Source of the DNA: an unicellular cyanobacterium SU3
GTDB taxonomy: Bacteria > Cyanobacteriota > Cyanobacteriia > Cyanobacteriales > Microcystaceae
DNA: 64,000 bases
NCBI GenBank assembly: GCA_002172675.1
Contig: NETF01000043.1
Coordinates: 23,566 to 87,565 of the forward strand
Direction of reading: 5' to 3'
Part shown: piece by piece, positions 18,137 to 26,921 of the stretch
How the letters are laid out: each line of letters opens with the position of its first letter
Numbering within the stretch: the first letter of the stretch is position 1
Translations under genes and position numbers: made by a program
Notes under the pieces: model-generated
What the model saw: the letters and a program-made list of their open reading frames with translations, nothing else
What the model was told of the DNA's origin: nothing
The model's database searches: none

Positions 18137-18996
18137 TGCGTAAATTATTAGCTATTTTCTTATCTATAACCCTGTGTTGGACGACCGTTGCTTGTAGTTC
18201 TTCCGACTCCACTCAATCGTCTTCTAGCCAAACCAATAACACAACAGTAACCCCAACCAATCAAGTGACTGAGGGACGTTATTCGGTCCAACAAGCAGAA
18301 TATGACGATGCTGATGGAACTTATACCTTAATGCTGTTAAATACCCCTGCAGGAAAACCCCCCATTTATCGGACTCAAAACCTACAAATGGCGAGATTAA
18401 CCCCTGAAGAAATAGAACAAGGGAAAAGTACCTATCTAGAAGTGACGGGAGATCAAGCAGTGATGCACCTCACCGAAGAGTTTAAAATTGAATATGTTCA
18501 CACCGTCACTGAAACCCAACCCAACCCCCAAACTGGACAACCTCAAACCGTTGTCGTGCGTCGAGAGTCCAATTTTTGGGCCCCGTTTGCCGGCGCAGTA
18601 GCAGGTCAAGCGTTGGGTAGTTTATTGTTTAGACCGCAATATTATTTTCCTCCTGCTTATCAACCCGGCGGGATAATGACGGGTTACGGTAGTTATGGTA
18701 ATACTTACACTCAGGCCAGTCAACGCTATCAAAGTAAATATAACGCACCCCCTCCATCTGTCAAAAATCGTCAAACTTTACGTACCACCGGAAACCTAAA
18801 CCGTTCTTCTTCTCCTTCCACTGCTACCCGTAACAGACAATCTCCCAATGCAAGTAAGTCTAGTGGTTCTGGGTTTGGATCAAGCAACTTAGAAAGTAGT
18901 GGGAAGTCTCGATCTAATACTCAACGACAGACAGGGTTTGGTAGTAGTAGTCGTTCAAGATCCGGTTCCCGTAGTTTGGGAAGACGGAGACGTTAG
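18133..18996 (+). CDS. probable lipoprotein with Ser/Arg-rich tail
   Basis: 287 residues. The N-terminus MMRKLLAIFLSITLCWTTVACSSS is a lipoprotein-type signal with Cys21 in TTVAC (Thr at -3 is not ideal), followed by a Ser/Thr/Gln-rich linker. The middle holds a small globular part (TEGRYSVQQAEYDDADGTYTLMLLN to EEFKIEYVHTVTE) and a Gly/Ala hydrophobic patch FWAPFAGAVAGQALGSLLF. The last 90 residues are low-complexity Ser/Gly/Arg ending in LGRRRR. It shares an ATGA overlap with the DUF1517-like gene, suggesting a joint function. The family is not recognised. Confidence 0.75.
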   Translation: MMRKLLAIFLSITLCWTTVACSSSDSTQSSSSQTNNTTVTPTNQVTEGRYSVQQAEYDDADGTYTLMLLNTPAGKPPIYRTQNLQMARLTPEEIEQGKSTYLEVTGDQAVMHLTEEFKIEYVHTVTETQPNPQTGQPQTVVVRRESNFWAPFAGAVAGQALGSLLFRPQYYFPPAYQPGGIMTGYGSYGNTYTQASQRYQSKYNAPPPSVKNRQTLRTTGNLNRSSSPSTATRNRQSPNASKSSGSGFGSSNLESSGKSRSNTQRQTGFGSSSRSRSGSRSLGRRRR

Positions 18997-19060
18997 AGAA
19001 ATCTGCGTTCGGTTTAAATTCGTTGTCCGTTATCCCTACATTCCCTTTCGTCGAACTCAC

Positions 19061-19086
19061 GTATAACCTGTTATAACAGGTTATAC
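19061..19086. repeat. 26-bp perfect palindrome
   Basis: GTATAACCTGTTA (19061-19073) is followed directly by its exact reverse complement TAACAGGTTATAC (19074-19086), with no loop. It lies 65 bases after the lipoprotein gene and 173 bases before the epimerase gene. A loopless palindrome suits a dimeric repressor operator better than a terminator, and there is no T run after it. Confidence 0.75.
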
Positions 19087-19160
19087 TTTCTAAGACAGTC
19101 TTGAGCATTCCAAGATAACAGCACTTTCCAAAGCATAAGAAACAAGAAACCTAGTTATCA

Positions 19161-19188
19161 TCAAGGCTTCAGCCTTGACTACGGACTT
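19161..19188 (-). repeat. dispersed palindromic repeat (AAGTCCGTAG family), copy 1
   Basis: Read on the minus strand this is AAGTCCGTAGTCAAGGCT followed by GAAGCCTTGA. TCAAGGCT and AGCCTTGA form an 8-bp stem. Related copies lie at 34687-34720 and 56132-56163. Confidence 0.7.
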
Positions 19189-19258
19189 TATCCAAGGTAG
19201 AAGATGTGAGTTATGTTAAATTGCTAGAGTAAAACGGAATTTAATAAATTAGTAAAAT

Positions 19259-20215
19259 ATGAAGCGTATTTTTATAACAGGGTCTAGCGGTTGTATTGGT
19301 CATTATATGGCAGAATCTTTAATAAACGAAACAGATCATGAGCTTTATTTTTTAGTGAGAAATCCTGAAAAATTACAATTTCATTATCAAAGTCGTCCTA
19401 ATGTTCATCTAATTATAGGTGACTTACAATCTATTGAAAAATTTAGTGAGTTTTTGAAGACCGTTAATGTTGCAATTTTAGCTGCTACCAGTTGGGGTGG
19501 TATTAGTGAGTCTTTTGAAATTAATGTGACTAAAACCATAGGCTTGATGAAGCTATTAGATCCAGAAGTTTGTGAACAAATTATTTACTTTTCTACAGCC
19601 AGTATTTTAGATCAAAATAATCAACCGTTAGCTGAAGCAGGAACATTAGGAACTAATTATGTAAGAACAAAATATGAATGTTATGTGCAGTTAAAAGAGC
19701 AACCATTTTATGACAAAATCACTACAGTTTTTCCGACTTTAGTATTCGGGGGTGAACCCAATAAACCTTATTCCCATCTATCAGGGGGAATACAAGATGT
19801 GATTAAATGGATAGACTTAATTCGTTGGTTTAAAGCTGATGGCAGTTTTCATTATATTCATGCTAGAGATATCGCTAAAATTATTAAATATTTAGTAGAC
19901 AATCCTCCCACTGAATTAGATAATCAAAATCTGGTATTAGGTAATAAGAAAACAACTGTTAATGAAGCGATTAAAACAATTTGTAACTATCTCAATAAAA
20001 GGATTTATTTTCGTATTCCTTTGTATATTTTCTTAGTCAACTTTTTTATTAAAGTCTTTCGGTTACGGATGGAAGACTGGGACTATTTTTCTATTAATTA
20101 TCGACACTTTACTTATAAAAATACCGTAACCTCTGCAAGCTTTGGGATGGAGAATTACTGCACAACCATTGAAGATGTCATGAAATTAAGTGGGGTTTAT
20201 CCTCAAAAGAATTGA
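19259..20215 (+). CDS. NAD(P)-dependent epimerase/dehydratase (extended SDR)
   Basis: A 318-residue extended short-chain dehydrogenase. The N-terminus MKRIFITGSSGCIGHYMAESL is the nucleotide-binding GxxGxxG, LIIGDLQS is the D-binding strand, and AATSWGG sits at the NAG/AAT position. YVRTKYECYVQ supplies the catalytic YxxxK. FPTLVFGGEPNKPYSHLSGG and HYIHARDIAKII are substrate-side segments of the family. It probably acts on a nucleotide sugar or a related hydroxy/keto substrate; the sequence does not say which. It is a single gene with a strong terminator after it. Confidence 0.88.
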   Translation: MKRIFITGSSGCIGHYMAESLINETDHELYFLVRNPEKLQFHYQSRPNVHLIIGDLQSIEKFSEFLKTVNVAILAATSWGGISESFEINVTKTIGLMKLLDPEVCEQIIYFSTASILDQNNQPLAEAGTLGTNYVRTKYECYVQLKEQPFYDKITTVFPTLVFGGEPNKPYSHLSGGIQDVIKWIDLIRWFKADGSFHYIHARDIAKIIKYLVDNPPTELDNQNLVLGNKKTTVNEAIKTICNYLNKRIYFRIPLYIFLVNFFIKVFRLRMEDWDYFSINYRHFTYKNTVTSASFGMENYCTTIEDVMKLSGVYPQKN

Positions 20216-20273
20216 GAATTAGTCTATCTTTTGTTAAACTAATCCTAGGTTAAACTTCTAATTAAATTTTACG

Positions 20274-20304
20274 TCCCCTAGCAATAAGGTAGGGGAATTT
20301 TTTT
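20274..20304 (+). terminator. rho-independent terminator after the epimerase gene
   Basis: TCCCCTA and TAGGGGA (7-bp perfect stem, 9-base loop) are followed by a seven-T run at 20298-20304. It lies 59 bases after the stop codon. Confidence 0.85.
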
Positions 20305-20522
20305 AGAGGAAACTACTTGAGAATGTGTATATCAGATCAGGAATCTTGGAAAAAGAAGATAAAAATTTGTTAACTAACCATAGTATTATGCGGGTATTTT
20401 TTTTTGATGATCAAGAAGTATTATAAAAAATAGCAAATAACTTAGCGCAAAAAACGGGTGGCTTAAAATCGGAACTCATCTGTAAAGTAAAAGAATGTAA
20501 AAATTTTTTAGATTCAACCGAT
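20305..20522. other. gap between terminator and AraC-Ogt gene
   Basis: The frame of the next gene stays open upstream to about 20433 (reading ANNLAQKTGGLKSEL and on into the coding start) but has no ATG there and no family similarity that I see. It may be leader sequence or a decayed fragment. No RNA gene is visible. Confidence 0.4.
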
Positions 20523-21398
20523 ATGATTTTGCTTAACAATATGAACATTGATAATAATCAAGACTATTATCGTATTACTAAGGCGATCATGTTCATGCGT
20601 CAACACCACCTAAACCAACCCGACTTAAATACGGTAGCGCAACATATCGGGCTGAGTAAATATCATTTCCAAAGATTATTTACTAAATGGGCAGGAATCA
20701 GTCCCAAACGTTTTTGGCAGTATCTAACCATTGAATATGCAAAATCAAAACTTGAGTCCACAAAAAGCTTGCTAGATTTGACTTTAGACGTAAATTTATC
20801 CAGTCCAAGTCGGTTACACGATCTCTTTGTTAACTTAGAAGCCATGTCTCCAGGAGAATTTAAGTCCGGTGGGGCTGGCTTATTGATTCGTTATGGTATT
20901 CATGATACACCTTTTGGAAAATCTCTTATTGCTACAACTGCTCGGGGTGTTTGTAATCTTTATTTTTTAGATCCTACCGATAACCTTAACCATGAACAAA
21001 TGCTGCGACATTCATGGTCAAATGCTGAAATTATTTACGATCCAGATGCTACTCAACTCTTTCATGAATTAATTTTTGAGTCAGTTAGTTTAAAAGAGCG
21101 AAAACCGCTAACAGTTTTAGTCAAAGGAACTAATTTTCAGATTCAAGTTTGGCGAGCGCTTTTGAGAATTCCATTTGCAGGAATGGTTAGCTATCAAACC
21201 GTTGCTCAGATGATTGGTCATCCCACTGCAACAAGAGCCGTTGGAAATGCTATTGGTAACAATCCTATATCCTACCTCATTCCCTGTCATCGAGTCATCC
21301 GAGAATCTGGGAAACTGGGTGGATATTGTTGGGGAATAGAGCGCAAGATAGCTATTCTTTCCTGGGAAGCTAGCCATGTAATTAATATTGATAATTAA
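20523..21398 (+). CDS. AraC-type HTH fused to O6-methylguanine-DNA methyltransferase (Ada-like)
   Basis: 291 residues. Residues about 12-110 are an AraC/XylS helix-turn-helix domain (LNTVAQHIGLSKYHFQRLFTKWAGISPKRFWQ). Residues about 120-285 are an Ogt/Ada C-terminal methyltransferase, with PCHRV (acceptor Cys255), AVGNAIGNNPISYLIP upstream and GGYCWGIERKIAIL downstream. It lacks the N-terminal zinc/methylphosphotriester domain of E. coli Ada, so how it senses methylation damage is not obvious; methylation of Cys255 itself is one possibility. An alternative start is ATG 20541. Repair of O6-alkylguanine by suicide transfer is established for the family; the regulatory role is inference. Confidence 0.92.
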   Translation: MILLNNMNIDNNQDYYRITKAIMFMRQHHLNQPDLNTVAQHIGLSKYHFQRLFTKWAGISPKRFWQYLTIEYAKSKLESTKSLLDLTLDVNLSSPSRLHDLFVNLEAMSPGEFKSGGAGLLIRYGIHDTPFGKSLIATTARGVCNLYFLDPTDNLNHEQMLRHSWSNAEIIYDPDATQLFHELIFESVSLKERKPLTVLVKGTNFQIQVWRALLRIPFAGMVSYQTVAQMIGHPTATRAVGNAIGNNPISYLIPCHRVIRESGKLGGYCWGIERKIAILSWEASHVINIDN

Positions 21399-21461
21399 TC
21401 CAGTACAATTAATACAGTTGAAAAATAATTAAGAATCATAATCTAACAACCAAAAAGCCTT

Positions 21462-22931
21462 ATGTTTGATGCTCTCGCCGATCGCTTAGAAGACGCTTGG
21501 AAAAAATTACGGGGTCAAGATAAGATCACCGAAGCCAATATGCAAGACGCTTTAAAAGAGGTGCGTCGGGCCCTCTTAGAAGCAGACGTTAACTTGCAAG
21601 TGGTCAAAACCTTTATTGCAGATGTAGAAAAAGCTGCGATCGGTGCAGAAGTGATCGCAGGGGTAAACCCTGGGCAACAACTGATCAAAATTGTCTATGA
21701 TGAATTAGTCAAAGTGATGGGGGAAAGTAACGTTCCTCTGGCACAGGCAGAAAATGCTCCCACCGTCATTTTAATGGCCGGGTTGCAAGGGACAGGTAAA
21801 ACCACCGCTACCGCTAAACTTGCTCTATATCTGCGTAAACAACAGCGAACTGCTTTGATGGTAGCAACGGATATCTATCGTCCGGCGGCGATCGATCAGT
21901 TAATCACCCTCGGAGAACAAATAGATGTCCCCGTTTTTGAACTAGGAAACCAGGCTAACCCCGTCGATATTGCCACCCAAGGGGTTGAAAAAGCCAAAGA
22001 AATGGGTATTGATACCGTCATTATCGATACTGCTGGACGACTGCAAATAGACGAAGAGATGATGTTAGAGTTGTCTCGGGTCAAAAAAGCGGTTAACCCT
22101 GATGATACCTTGCTCGTGGTCGATGCCATGACGGGGCAAGAAGCAGCCAACCTCACCCGTACCTTTCACGACCAAATTGGCGTTACAGGAGCCATTTTAA
22201 CCAAAATGGATGGGGATACCCGAGGGGGTGCAGCCTTGTCTGTACGGCAAATATCAGGGCAACCCATTAAGTTTGTGGGGGTTGGGGAAAAAGTCGAAGC
22301 CTTACAACCCTTTTATCCCGATCGCATGGCTTCCCGTATTTTGAGTATGGGGGATGTTTTAACATTAGTTGAAAAGGCACAAGAAGAGATTGATCTGTCT
22401 GATGTCGAACAGATGCAGTCGAAAATTTTAGAAGCAAAATTCGACTTTAACGACTTCCTCAAACAAATGCGCCTGATGAAAAACATGGGGTCATTTGGCA
22501 GCATTTTGAAGATGATTCCGGGGATGAATAAACTGAGTACCAAGGACATCGAAAAAGGAGAAGGAGAACTGAAACGAACCGAAGCGATGATCAGTTCTAT
22601 GACCTTAGAAGAACGCAAAAACCCCGATTTATTAGCAAAATCTCCTAATCGTCGCCGGCGTATTGCCAAAGGTTCCGGGCATCCTGAAACAGAAGTCAGT
22701 AAACTAATTAAGAATTTTACCCGTATGCGAGGAATGATGCAGGAAATGGGACAAGGGGGAATGCCAGCGATGCCAGGAATGGGTGGCGGAATGCCGGGAA
22801 TGGGTGGCGGAATGCCAGGAATGGGAGGTATGTTTGGTCAAAGTGCGCCTCCAGGGTTTCGGGGTCATGGCGGTGGTAAAAAGAAAAAAGCCAAGAAAAA
22901 CAAGAAAAAGAAAGGGTTTGGCAATTTATAG
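21462..22931 (+). CDS. ffh: signal recognition particle GTPase Ffh
   Basis: A 489-residue SRP54/Ffh, full length. The N domain opens with MFDALADRLEDAWKKLRGQD. The G domain carries G1 GLQGTGKTT, DIYRPAAIDQL, DTAGRLQ and TKMDGDTRGGA. The M domain contains NMGSFGSILKMIPGMNKL and the methionine-rich groove GMMQEMGQGGMPAMPGM that binds signal peptides. The tail adds Gly-Met repeats (GGGMPGMGGGMPGMGG) and a polylysine end. It acts in the cytoplasm with 4.5S RNA and FtsY to target membrane proteins. It starts 63 bases after the AraC-Ogt gene, probably from its own promoter. Confidence 0.98.
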   Translation: MFDALADRLEDAWKKLRGQDKITEANMQDALKEVRRALLEADVNLQVVKTFIADVEKAAIGAEVIAGVNPGQQLIKIVYDELVKVMGESNVPLAQAENAPTVILMAGLQGTGKTTATAKLALYLRKQQRTALMVATDIYRPAAIDQLITLGEQIDVPVFELGNQANPVDIATQGVEKAKEMGIDTVIIDTAGRLQIDEEMMLELSRVKKAVNPDDTLLVVDAMTGQEAANLTRTFHDQIGVTGAILTKMDGDTRGGAALSVRQISGQPIKFVGVGEKVEALQPFYPDRMASRILSMGDVLTLVEKAQEEIDLSDVEQMQSKILEAKFDFNDFLKQMRLMKNMGSFGSILKMIPGMNKLSTKDIEKGEGELKRTEAMISSMTLEERKNPDLLAKSPNRRRRIAKGSGHPETEVSKLIKNFTRMRGMMQEMGQGGMPAMPGMGGGMPGMGGGMPGMGGMFGQSAPPGFRGHGGGKKKKAKKNKKKKGFGNL

Positions 22932-22996
22932 GTTGATCTTCTTGACGGCTTTAAAATAGCCAATAAAAGGGTCCTATGGTAGCCCCCTTAAAATGA

Positions 22997-23287
22997 TTAG
23001 GGATTGGTGGTAAAAAAGAATCTCGCTCCGGCGGTGACAATAGCACCCCCTAAAAGCACGATCAACGCCCAAACCTGATTTTTTTGGGTTCCTTCAACAA
23101 CCTTTAATCGATTATCCATCCCCTCGACTTTCTCAGTTAACTTTGCCTGTCCTACTTCTAAATTGGTAAGGCGTTCTGACATCTTGTCTAATTTCTGATT
23201 AACTTCCTTGTGATTGCTGTCTAACTTGTCCTCAATGCGTTTAAGGATGTCTGCGGTGGGATAAGTAACGGTAGATGGCTCATTCAT
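22997..23287 (-). CDS. small coiled-coil protein with one C-terminal membrane helix
   Basis: 96 residues. Positions 12-70 form an amphipathic coiled coil (ILKRIEDKLDSNHKEVNQKL, LTNLEVGQAKLTEKVEGMDN) and about 74-91 a single membrane helix (WALIVLLGGAIVTAGARFFF). This resembles haemolysin XhlA/holin-type small proteins and tail-anchored coiled-coil proteins common in cyanobacteria. There are no phage genes nearby. GGAG lies before the ATG. Function unknown. Confidence 0.75.
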   Translation of the reverse strand: MNEPSTVTYPTADILKRIEDKLDSNHKEVNQKLDKMSERLTNLEVGQAKLTEKVEGMDNRLKVVEGTQKNQVWALIVLLGGAIVTAGARFFFTTNP

Positions 23288-23513
23288 GAGTTACACTCCT
23301 AAGTAATACTATTTTTTTGATGTCCCCCGGCGGCCACCGAGGGGACTGCTTTCATTTTATGCTTCTATCTCCTGAACACAAAAGGATAATTGCTCCTTAG
23401 CTGGTGTCGCCCCCCTCGATATTGAATATCCAAAAAGTTTCTGTCTAATAAATAGTTATTTCCTATGATCAAAAGGGAATGATAAGGATGTCATACACTT
23501 AAACAACATTACT

Positions 23514-24083
23514 ATGTTTGATGATTTATTTAAAAATCTGCAAGACGCGGTAGCTTCTAAAGTACAAGAGGCCGCTAAAGAGATAGAAAAACTGTTTAGC
23601 GTTCCTGAAACTGAAGAACCTTTTATTCCTATTTACCGATTCACAGTTAACGATCCAACTCTAGAAAAAGATGGAATTACACCTCTCGGCCAGGGTGGTT
23701 GGCGAATCGAAGCCTATGGTAATAAATCTGATTTTTTAGCCATCAATGAACCCTTGCGGAAAACTGTTTTATTTGAAGTTGCTGAGCCAACAGTTTCAGA
23801 GTGTATTCTGGCTTGTCGATTTCAAGCAAGAGCGTTAAAAACGAAAGATAACATTACGGTCAAATTAGGCCGAAGCGAGAAAAGTCAACTCGGAACGACG
23901 ATTCGATACTGGTCAACCAGTATTTCTCCCAACGAAAATTTTCATACCTTTGAAGTGCGCGCCCATTTCAAGAAAAATAGTAACCCTGCTAAAGCGCAAA
24001 TAGAGATTGAATTTGAAAGCAACGGTATGCTAGAGATTAAAAATATTGAATTACTACAAGCATCTGTAAAAAATAATTCCTGA
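23514..24083 (+). CDS. conserved hypothetical protein, beta-sandwich-like
   Basis: 189 residues. The N-terminus is a short amphipathic helix (MFDDLFKNLQDAVASKVQEA), and the rest looks like a beta-sandwich (GGWRIEAYGNKSDFLAINEP, CILACRFQARALKTKDNITV, FHTFEVRAHFKKN), similar in texture to carbohydrate-binding or lectin-like modules. It has no signal peptide. I do not recognise the family. Single gene. Confidence 0.7.
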   Translation: MFDDLFKNLQDAVASKVQEAAKEIEKLFSVPETEEPFIPIYRFTVNDPTLEKDGITPLGQGGWRIEAYGNKSDFLAINEPLRKTVLFEVAEPTVSECILACRFQARALKTKDNITVKLGRSEKSQLGTTIRYWSTSISPNENFHTFEVRAHFKKNSNPAKAQIEIEFESNGMLEIKNIELLQASVKNNS

Positions 24084-24289
24084 ATAGGATAAGTAATTTA
24101 CACAATATACTCAAGTCATGGCTTAGCTTATCATTTCTCAGAATTTTGTACCTAATATGTTTGGCTTTGAAATTTTGTCATAAAATGAGGGTTCTATTTA
24201 ATCTAAAAACATAGTAAAAAATAAAGATAATAAAAGAAATCTAAGCTAAAGTTCTAGTGACATTAGCTAATCACCCCTCACCACACCTC

Positions 24290-26401
24290 ATGACCCTCAA
24301 AACCCTTCCAGGCGAAAGTTATCCCCTTGGTGCAACAGTCGAAAACGATGGAAAAAATGGGGTTAATTTTTGTATTTTCTCAAAACAAGCAACCTTTATA
24401 GAATTATTATTATTTGACGGACAAAATGATCCTCAACCCTCCCACGTTGTCCCTTTAGATCCTAAACTAAATCGTACCCATTATTATTGGCATATTTTTA
24501 TTGAAGGACTTGAAGCAGGACAAGTTTATGCTTATCGGGTACACGGCCCTTATGACCTCAGTCAAGGCCATCGCTGCAACCCCGAAAAAGTCTTACTAGA
24601 CCCCTACGCTAAAGCCATTGTCGGGTCTTCCATTTATAATCGAGATGCAGCAACCCATCCAGGGGATAATTGTCCTCAAGCGTTACGTAGCGTTGTAGTA
24701 GACACAGAAACCTATGATTGGGAAGGAGACTGGGACGAAAACCCCCGTTTACGAATCCCCTACTCTGAAAGTGTTATTTATGAGATGCACGTGGGTGGGT
24801 TTACTCGTCATCCCAGTTCAGGAGTATCATCTGAAAAACGGGGAACCTTTGCCGGACTGATCGAAAAAATTCCCTATTTAAAAAGTCTAGGTATTACAAC
24901 CGTTGAACTCTTACCTGTTCATTACTTTGATGTTAAAGATGTGAGACCAGGACTTACTAATTATTGGGGATACAGTACCATTGGATTTTTTGCTCCTCAT
25001 GCTCCCTATAGTTCTGACCAAAGTCCAATCGGTCCAGTGAATGAGTTTCGGGACATGGTTAAAGCATTACACAAAGAAGGCATAGAAGTCATTTTAGATG
25101 TCGTTTTTAACCATACCGCAGAATCAGACGAACACGGTCCTACGTTAAATTTTCGAGGGATTGATAACTCTACTTACTACATTTTAGAAGACGATCATTC
25201 TCAGTACAAAAACTATAGCGGTTGTGGTAATACATTTCGGGGAAATCATCCTATTGTCGGCCGTTTAATCTTGGAATGTCTGCATTATTGGGTCACAGAA
25301 ATGCACGTGGATGGATTTCGCTTTGATCTAGCCTCTATTTTATCGAGAGATTCTTATGGAACCCCCTTAGAAGAGTTACGAGGTACAACCCCCGATATTT
25401 TATGGATTATCGAATCTGACCCCATTTTAGCAGGAACAAAGCTAATTGCAGAAGCCTGGGACGCTGCCGGATTATACGATGTGGGACGGTTTGTAGAGTT
25501 AGCTGATTGGTTTGCTGAGTGGAATGGGCCGTTTAGGGATGATATACGTCGCTTTGTGAAAGGGGATAGTGGAATGGTTCCTCGTGTGGCCGATCGCATT
25601 TTAGGTAGTCCTGATATTTATCACCGCCAAGATATTGATATCAATCGTAGTATTAATTTTATTACTTGTCATGATGGTTTTACCCTTAATGATTTAGTTT
25701 CCTACGATGAAAAACATAACGAAGGCAATGGAGAAGATAATCGAGATGGCGAGAATCATAATAATAGTTGGAACTGTGGGGTAGAAGGAGAAACCGATGA
25801 TCCTGCGATCAACGCATTACGATTACAACAAATCAAAAATTTCTTCACCATTCTCTTTTTATCTCAAGGAACCCCCATGATGTTAATGGGAGATGAAATA
25901 AGACGTACTCAAAGGGGTAATAATAATGTTTATTGTCAAGATAATGAATTAAGTTGGTTCAATTGGGATAACGTAGAAAAAGAATATGATTTATGGTGTT
26001 TTGTTCGACGTTTAATCCACTTTACCCAAGGGTTAGAATTATTTAATCAAGAGGAAAGATTAGAGGTTGCTTATAATAGTCCTCACCATCCTCATATTAG
26101 TTGGCACGGAGTCAAATTAGGAGAACCAGATTGGTCAGATTATTCCCGTACGTTAGCCTTTAGTTTACGTCATCCTGAAAAAAACGAATATCTTCACGTC
26201 CTGCTCAATGCTTTTTGGGAACCCTTAGAATTTGAGTTACCCTGGTTAGAAGAAGGAGAAAGTTGGTATCGTGTTCTGGATACTTCTTTACCTTTAAATC
26301 AAAACTTTTGTGAATTAGAAGTGGCGGTTGAAATAACGACCCAAAATTACACAACCAATGGTCGATCTTGTATCGTTTTAATAGCAAAGTCTAATTCATA
26401 A
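24290..26401 (+). CDS. glgX: glycogen debranching enzyme GlgX (isoamylase type)
   Basis: About 703 residues. The N-terminal CBM48-type domain opens with TLPGESYPLGATVENDGKNG, followed by the GH13 barrel: VVFNHTAESDEHGP, DGFRFDLASIL (nucleophile Asp), IAEAWDAAGLY (acid/base Glu) and FITCHDGFTLNDL. The GlgX/isoamylase-specific loop YDEKHNEGNGEDNRDGENHN is present. It hydrolyses alpha-1,6 branches of glycogen. I prefer ATG 24290 because family N-termini begin near MTLKTLPGESYPLG; a GTG at 24257 would add 11 residues with no match. Neither has a clear ribosome-binding site. Cyanobacteria commonly have several GlgX copies. Confidence 0.95.
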   Translation: MTLKTLPGESYPLGATVENDGKNGVNFCIFSKQATFIELLLFDGQNDPQPSHVVPLDPKLNRTHYYWHIFIEGLEAGQVYAYRVHGPYDLSQGHRCNPEKVLLDPYAKAIVGSSIYNRDAATHPGDNCPQALRSVVVDTETYDWEGDWDENPRLRIPYSESVIYEMHVGGFTRHPSSGVSSEKRGTFAGLIEKIPYLKSLGITTVELLPVHYFDVKDVRPGLTNYWGYSTIGFFAPHAPYSSDQSPIGPVNEFRDMVKALHKEGIEVILDVVFNHTAESDEHGPTLNFRGIDNSTYYILEDDHSQYKNYSGCGNTFRGNHPIVGRLILECLHYWVTEMHVDGFRFDLASILSRDSYGTPLEELRGTTPDILWIIESDPILAGTKLIAEAWDAAGLYDVGRFVELADWFAEWNGPFRDDIRRFVKGDSGMVPRVADRILGSPDIYHRQDIDINRSINFITCHDGFTLNDLVSYDEKHNEGNGEDNRDGENHNNSWNCGVEGETDDPAINALRLQQIKNFFTILFLSQGTPMMLMGDEIRRTQRGNNNVYCQDNELSWFNWDNVEKEYDLWCFVRRLIHFTQGLELFNQEERLEVAYNSPHHPHISWHGVKLGEPDWSDYSRTLAFSLRHPEKNEYLHVLLNAFWEPLEFELPWLEEGESWYRVLDTSLPLNQNFCELEVAVEITTQNYTTNGRSCIVLIAKSNS

Positions 26402-26498
26402 TTGTTTTCAATTTTTGTCAGTTAAAAATAACGCGAATTCCCTTAATTGACTTTATTTATTTTCGTTAAAATTTTGTCCTTTCTCTAGAGAAAAAACC

Positions 26499-26921
26499 AT
26501 GAATGAACACTCTGAACACAACACTACTCACTCCGAGGATAATTATCAGCAACGTCAACAGCAAATGCAATTACAAGAAGAAGAACTCAGGTTACAACAA
26601 GAAGAACGTCGCTTAGAAGAAGCGCGACGCAATCTGATTGTTAATCGCTTGTTAAAAGGAATGTTTTTTTTAGTGAGTGCTTTAGAAACTTTGCTAGTTT
26701 TACGGTTTCTCTTAAAGTTTGCTGGTGCTAACCCTGATAGTTTGTTTTCTCAAGTGATTTATGGATGGTCAAGTCCTTTTGTCGCACCGTTTATGAATCT
26801 TTTTAATGATATCAATTTGGGTAACAACGTTATTGAAGTTACCACCATTACTGCGATGATTATTTATGGACTTCTAGCAACATTAGCAGCCAGATTAGTC
26901 GAAGTTGTCGCAGGAAGATAA
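26499..26921 (+). CDS. YggT family membrane protein
   Basis: 140 residues. A Gln/Glu-rich N-terminal helix (about 15-47, QQRQQQMQLQEEELRLQQEE) precedes a YggT-like domain: a helix LLKGMFFLVSALETLLVLRFLLKFAGANPDS, the linker SPFVAPFMNLF with the family P-x-x-x-P-F pattern, and a second helix VTTITAMIIYGLLATLAARLVE. YggT relatives in cyanobacteria and plastids are linked to nucleoid and thylakoid/cell-division organisation; the link is from the family. Preceded by TCTAGAG and a 97-base gap from glgX. Confidence 0.85.
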   Translation: MNEHSEHNTTHSEDNYQQRQQQMQLQEEELRLQQEERRLEEARRNLIVNRLLKGMFFLVSALETLLVLRFLLKFAGANPDSLFSQVIYGWSSPFVAPFMNLFNDINLGNNVIEVTTITAMIIYGLLATLAARLVEVVAGR

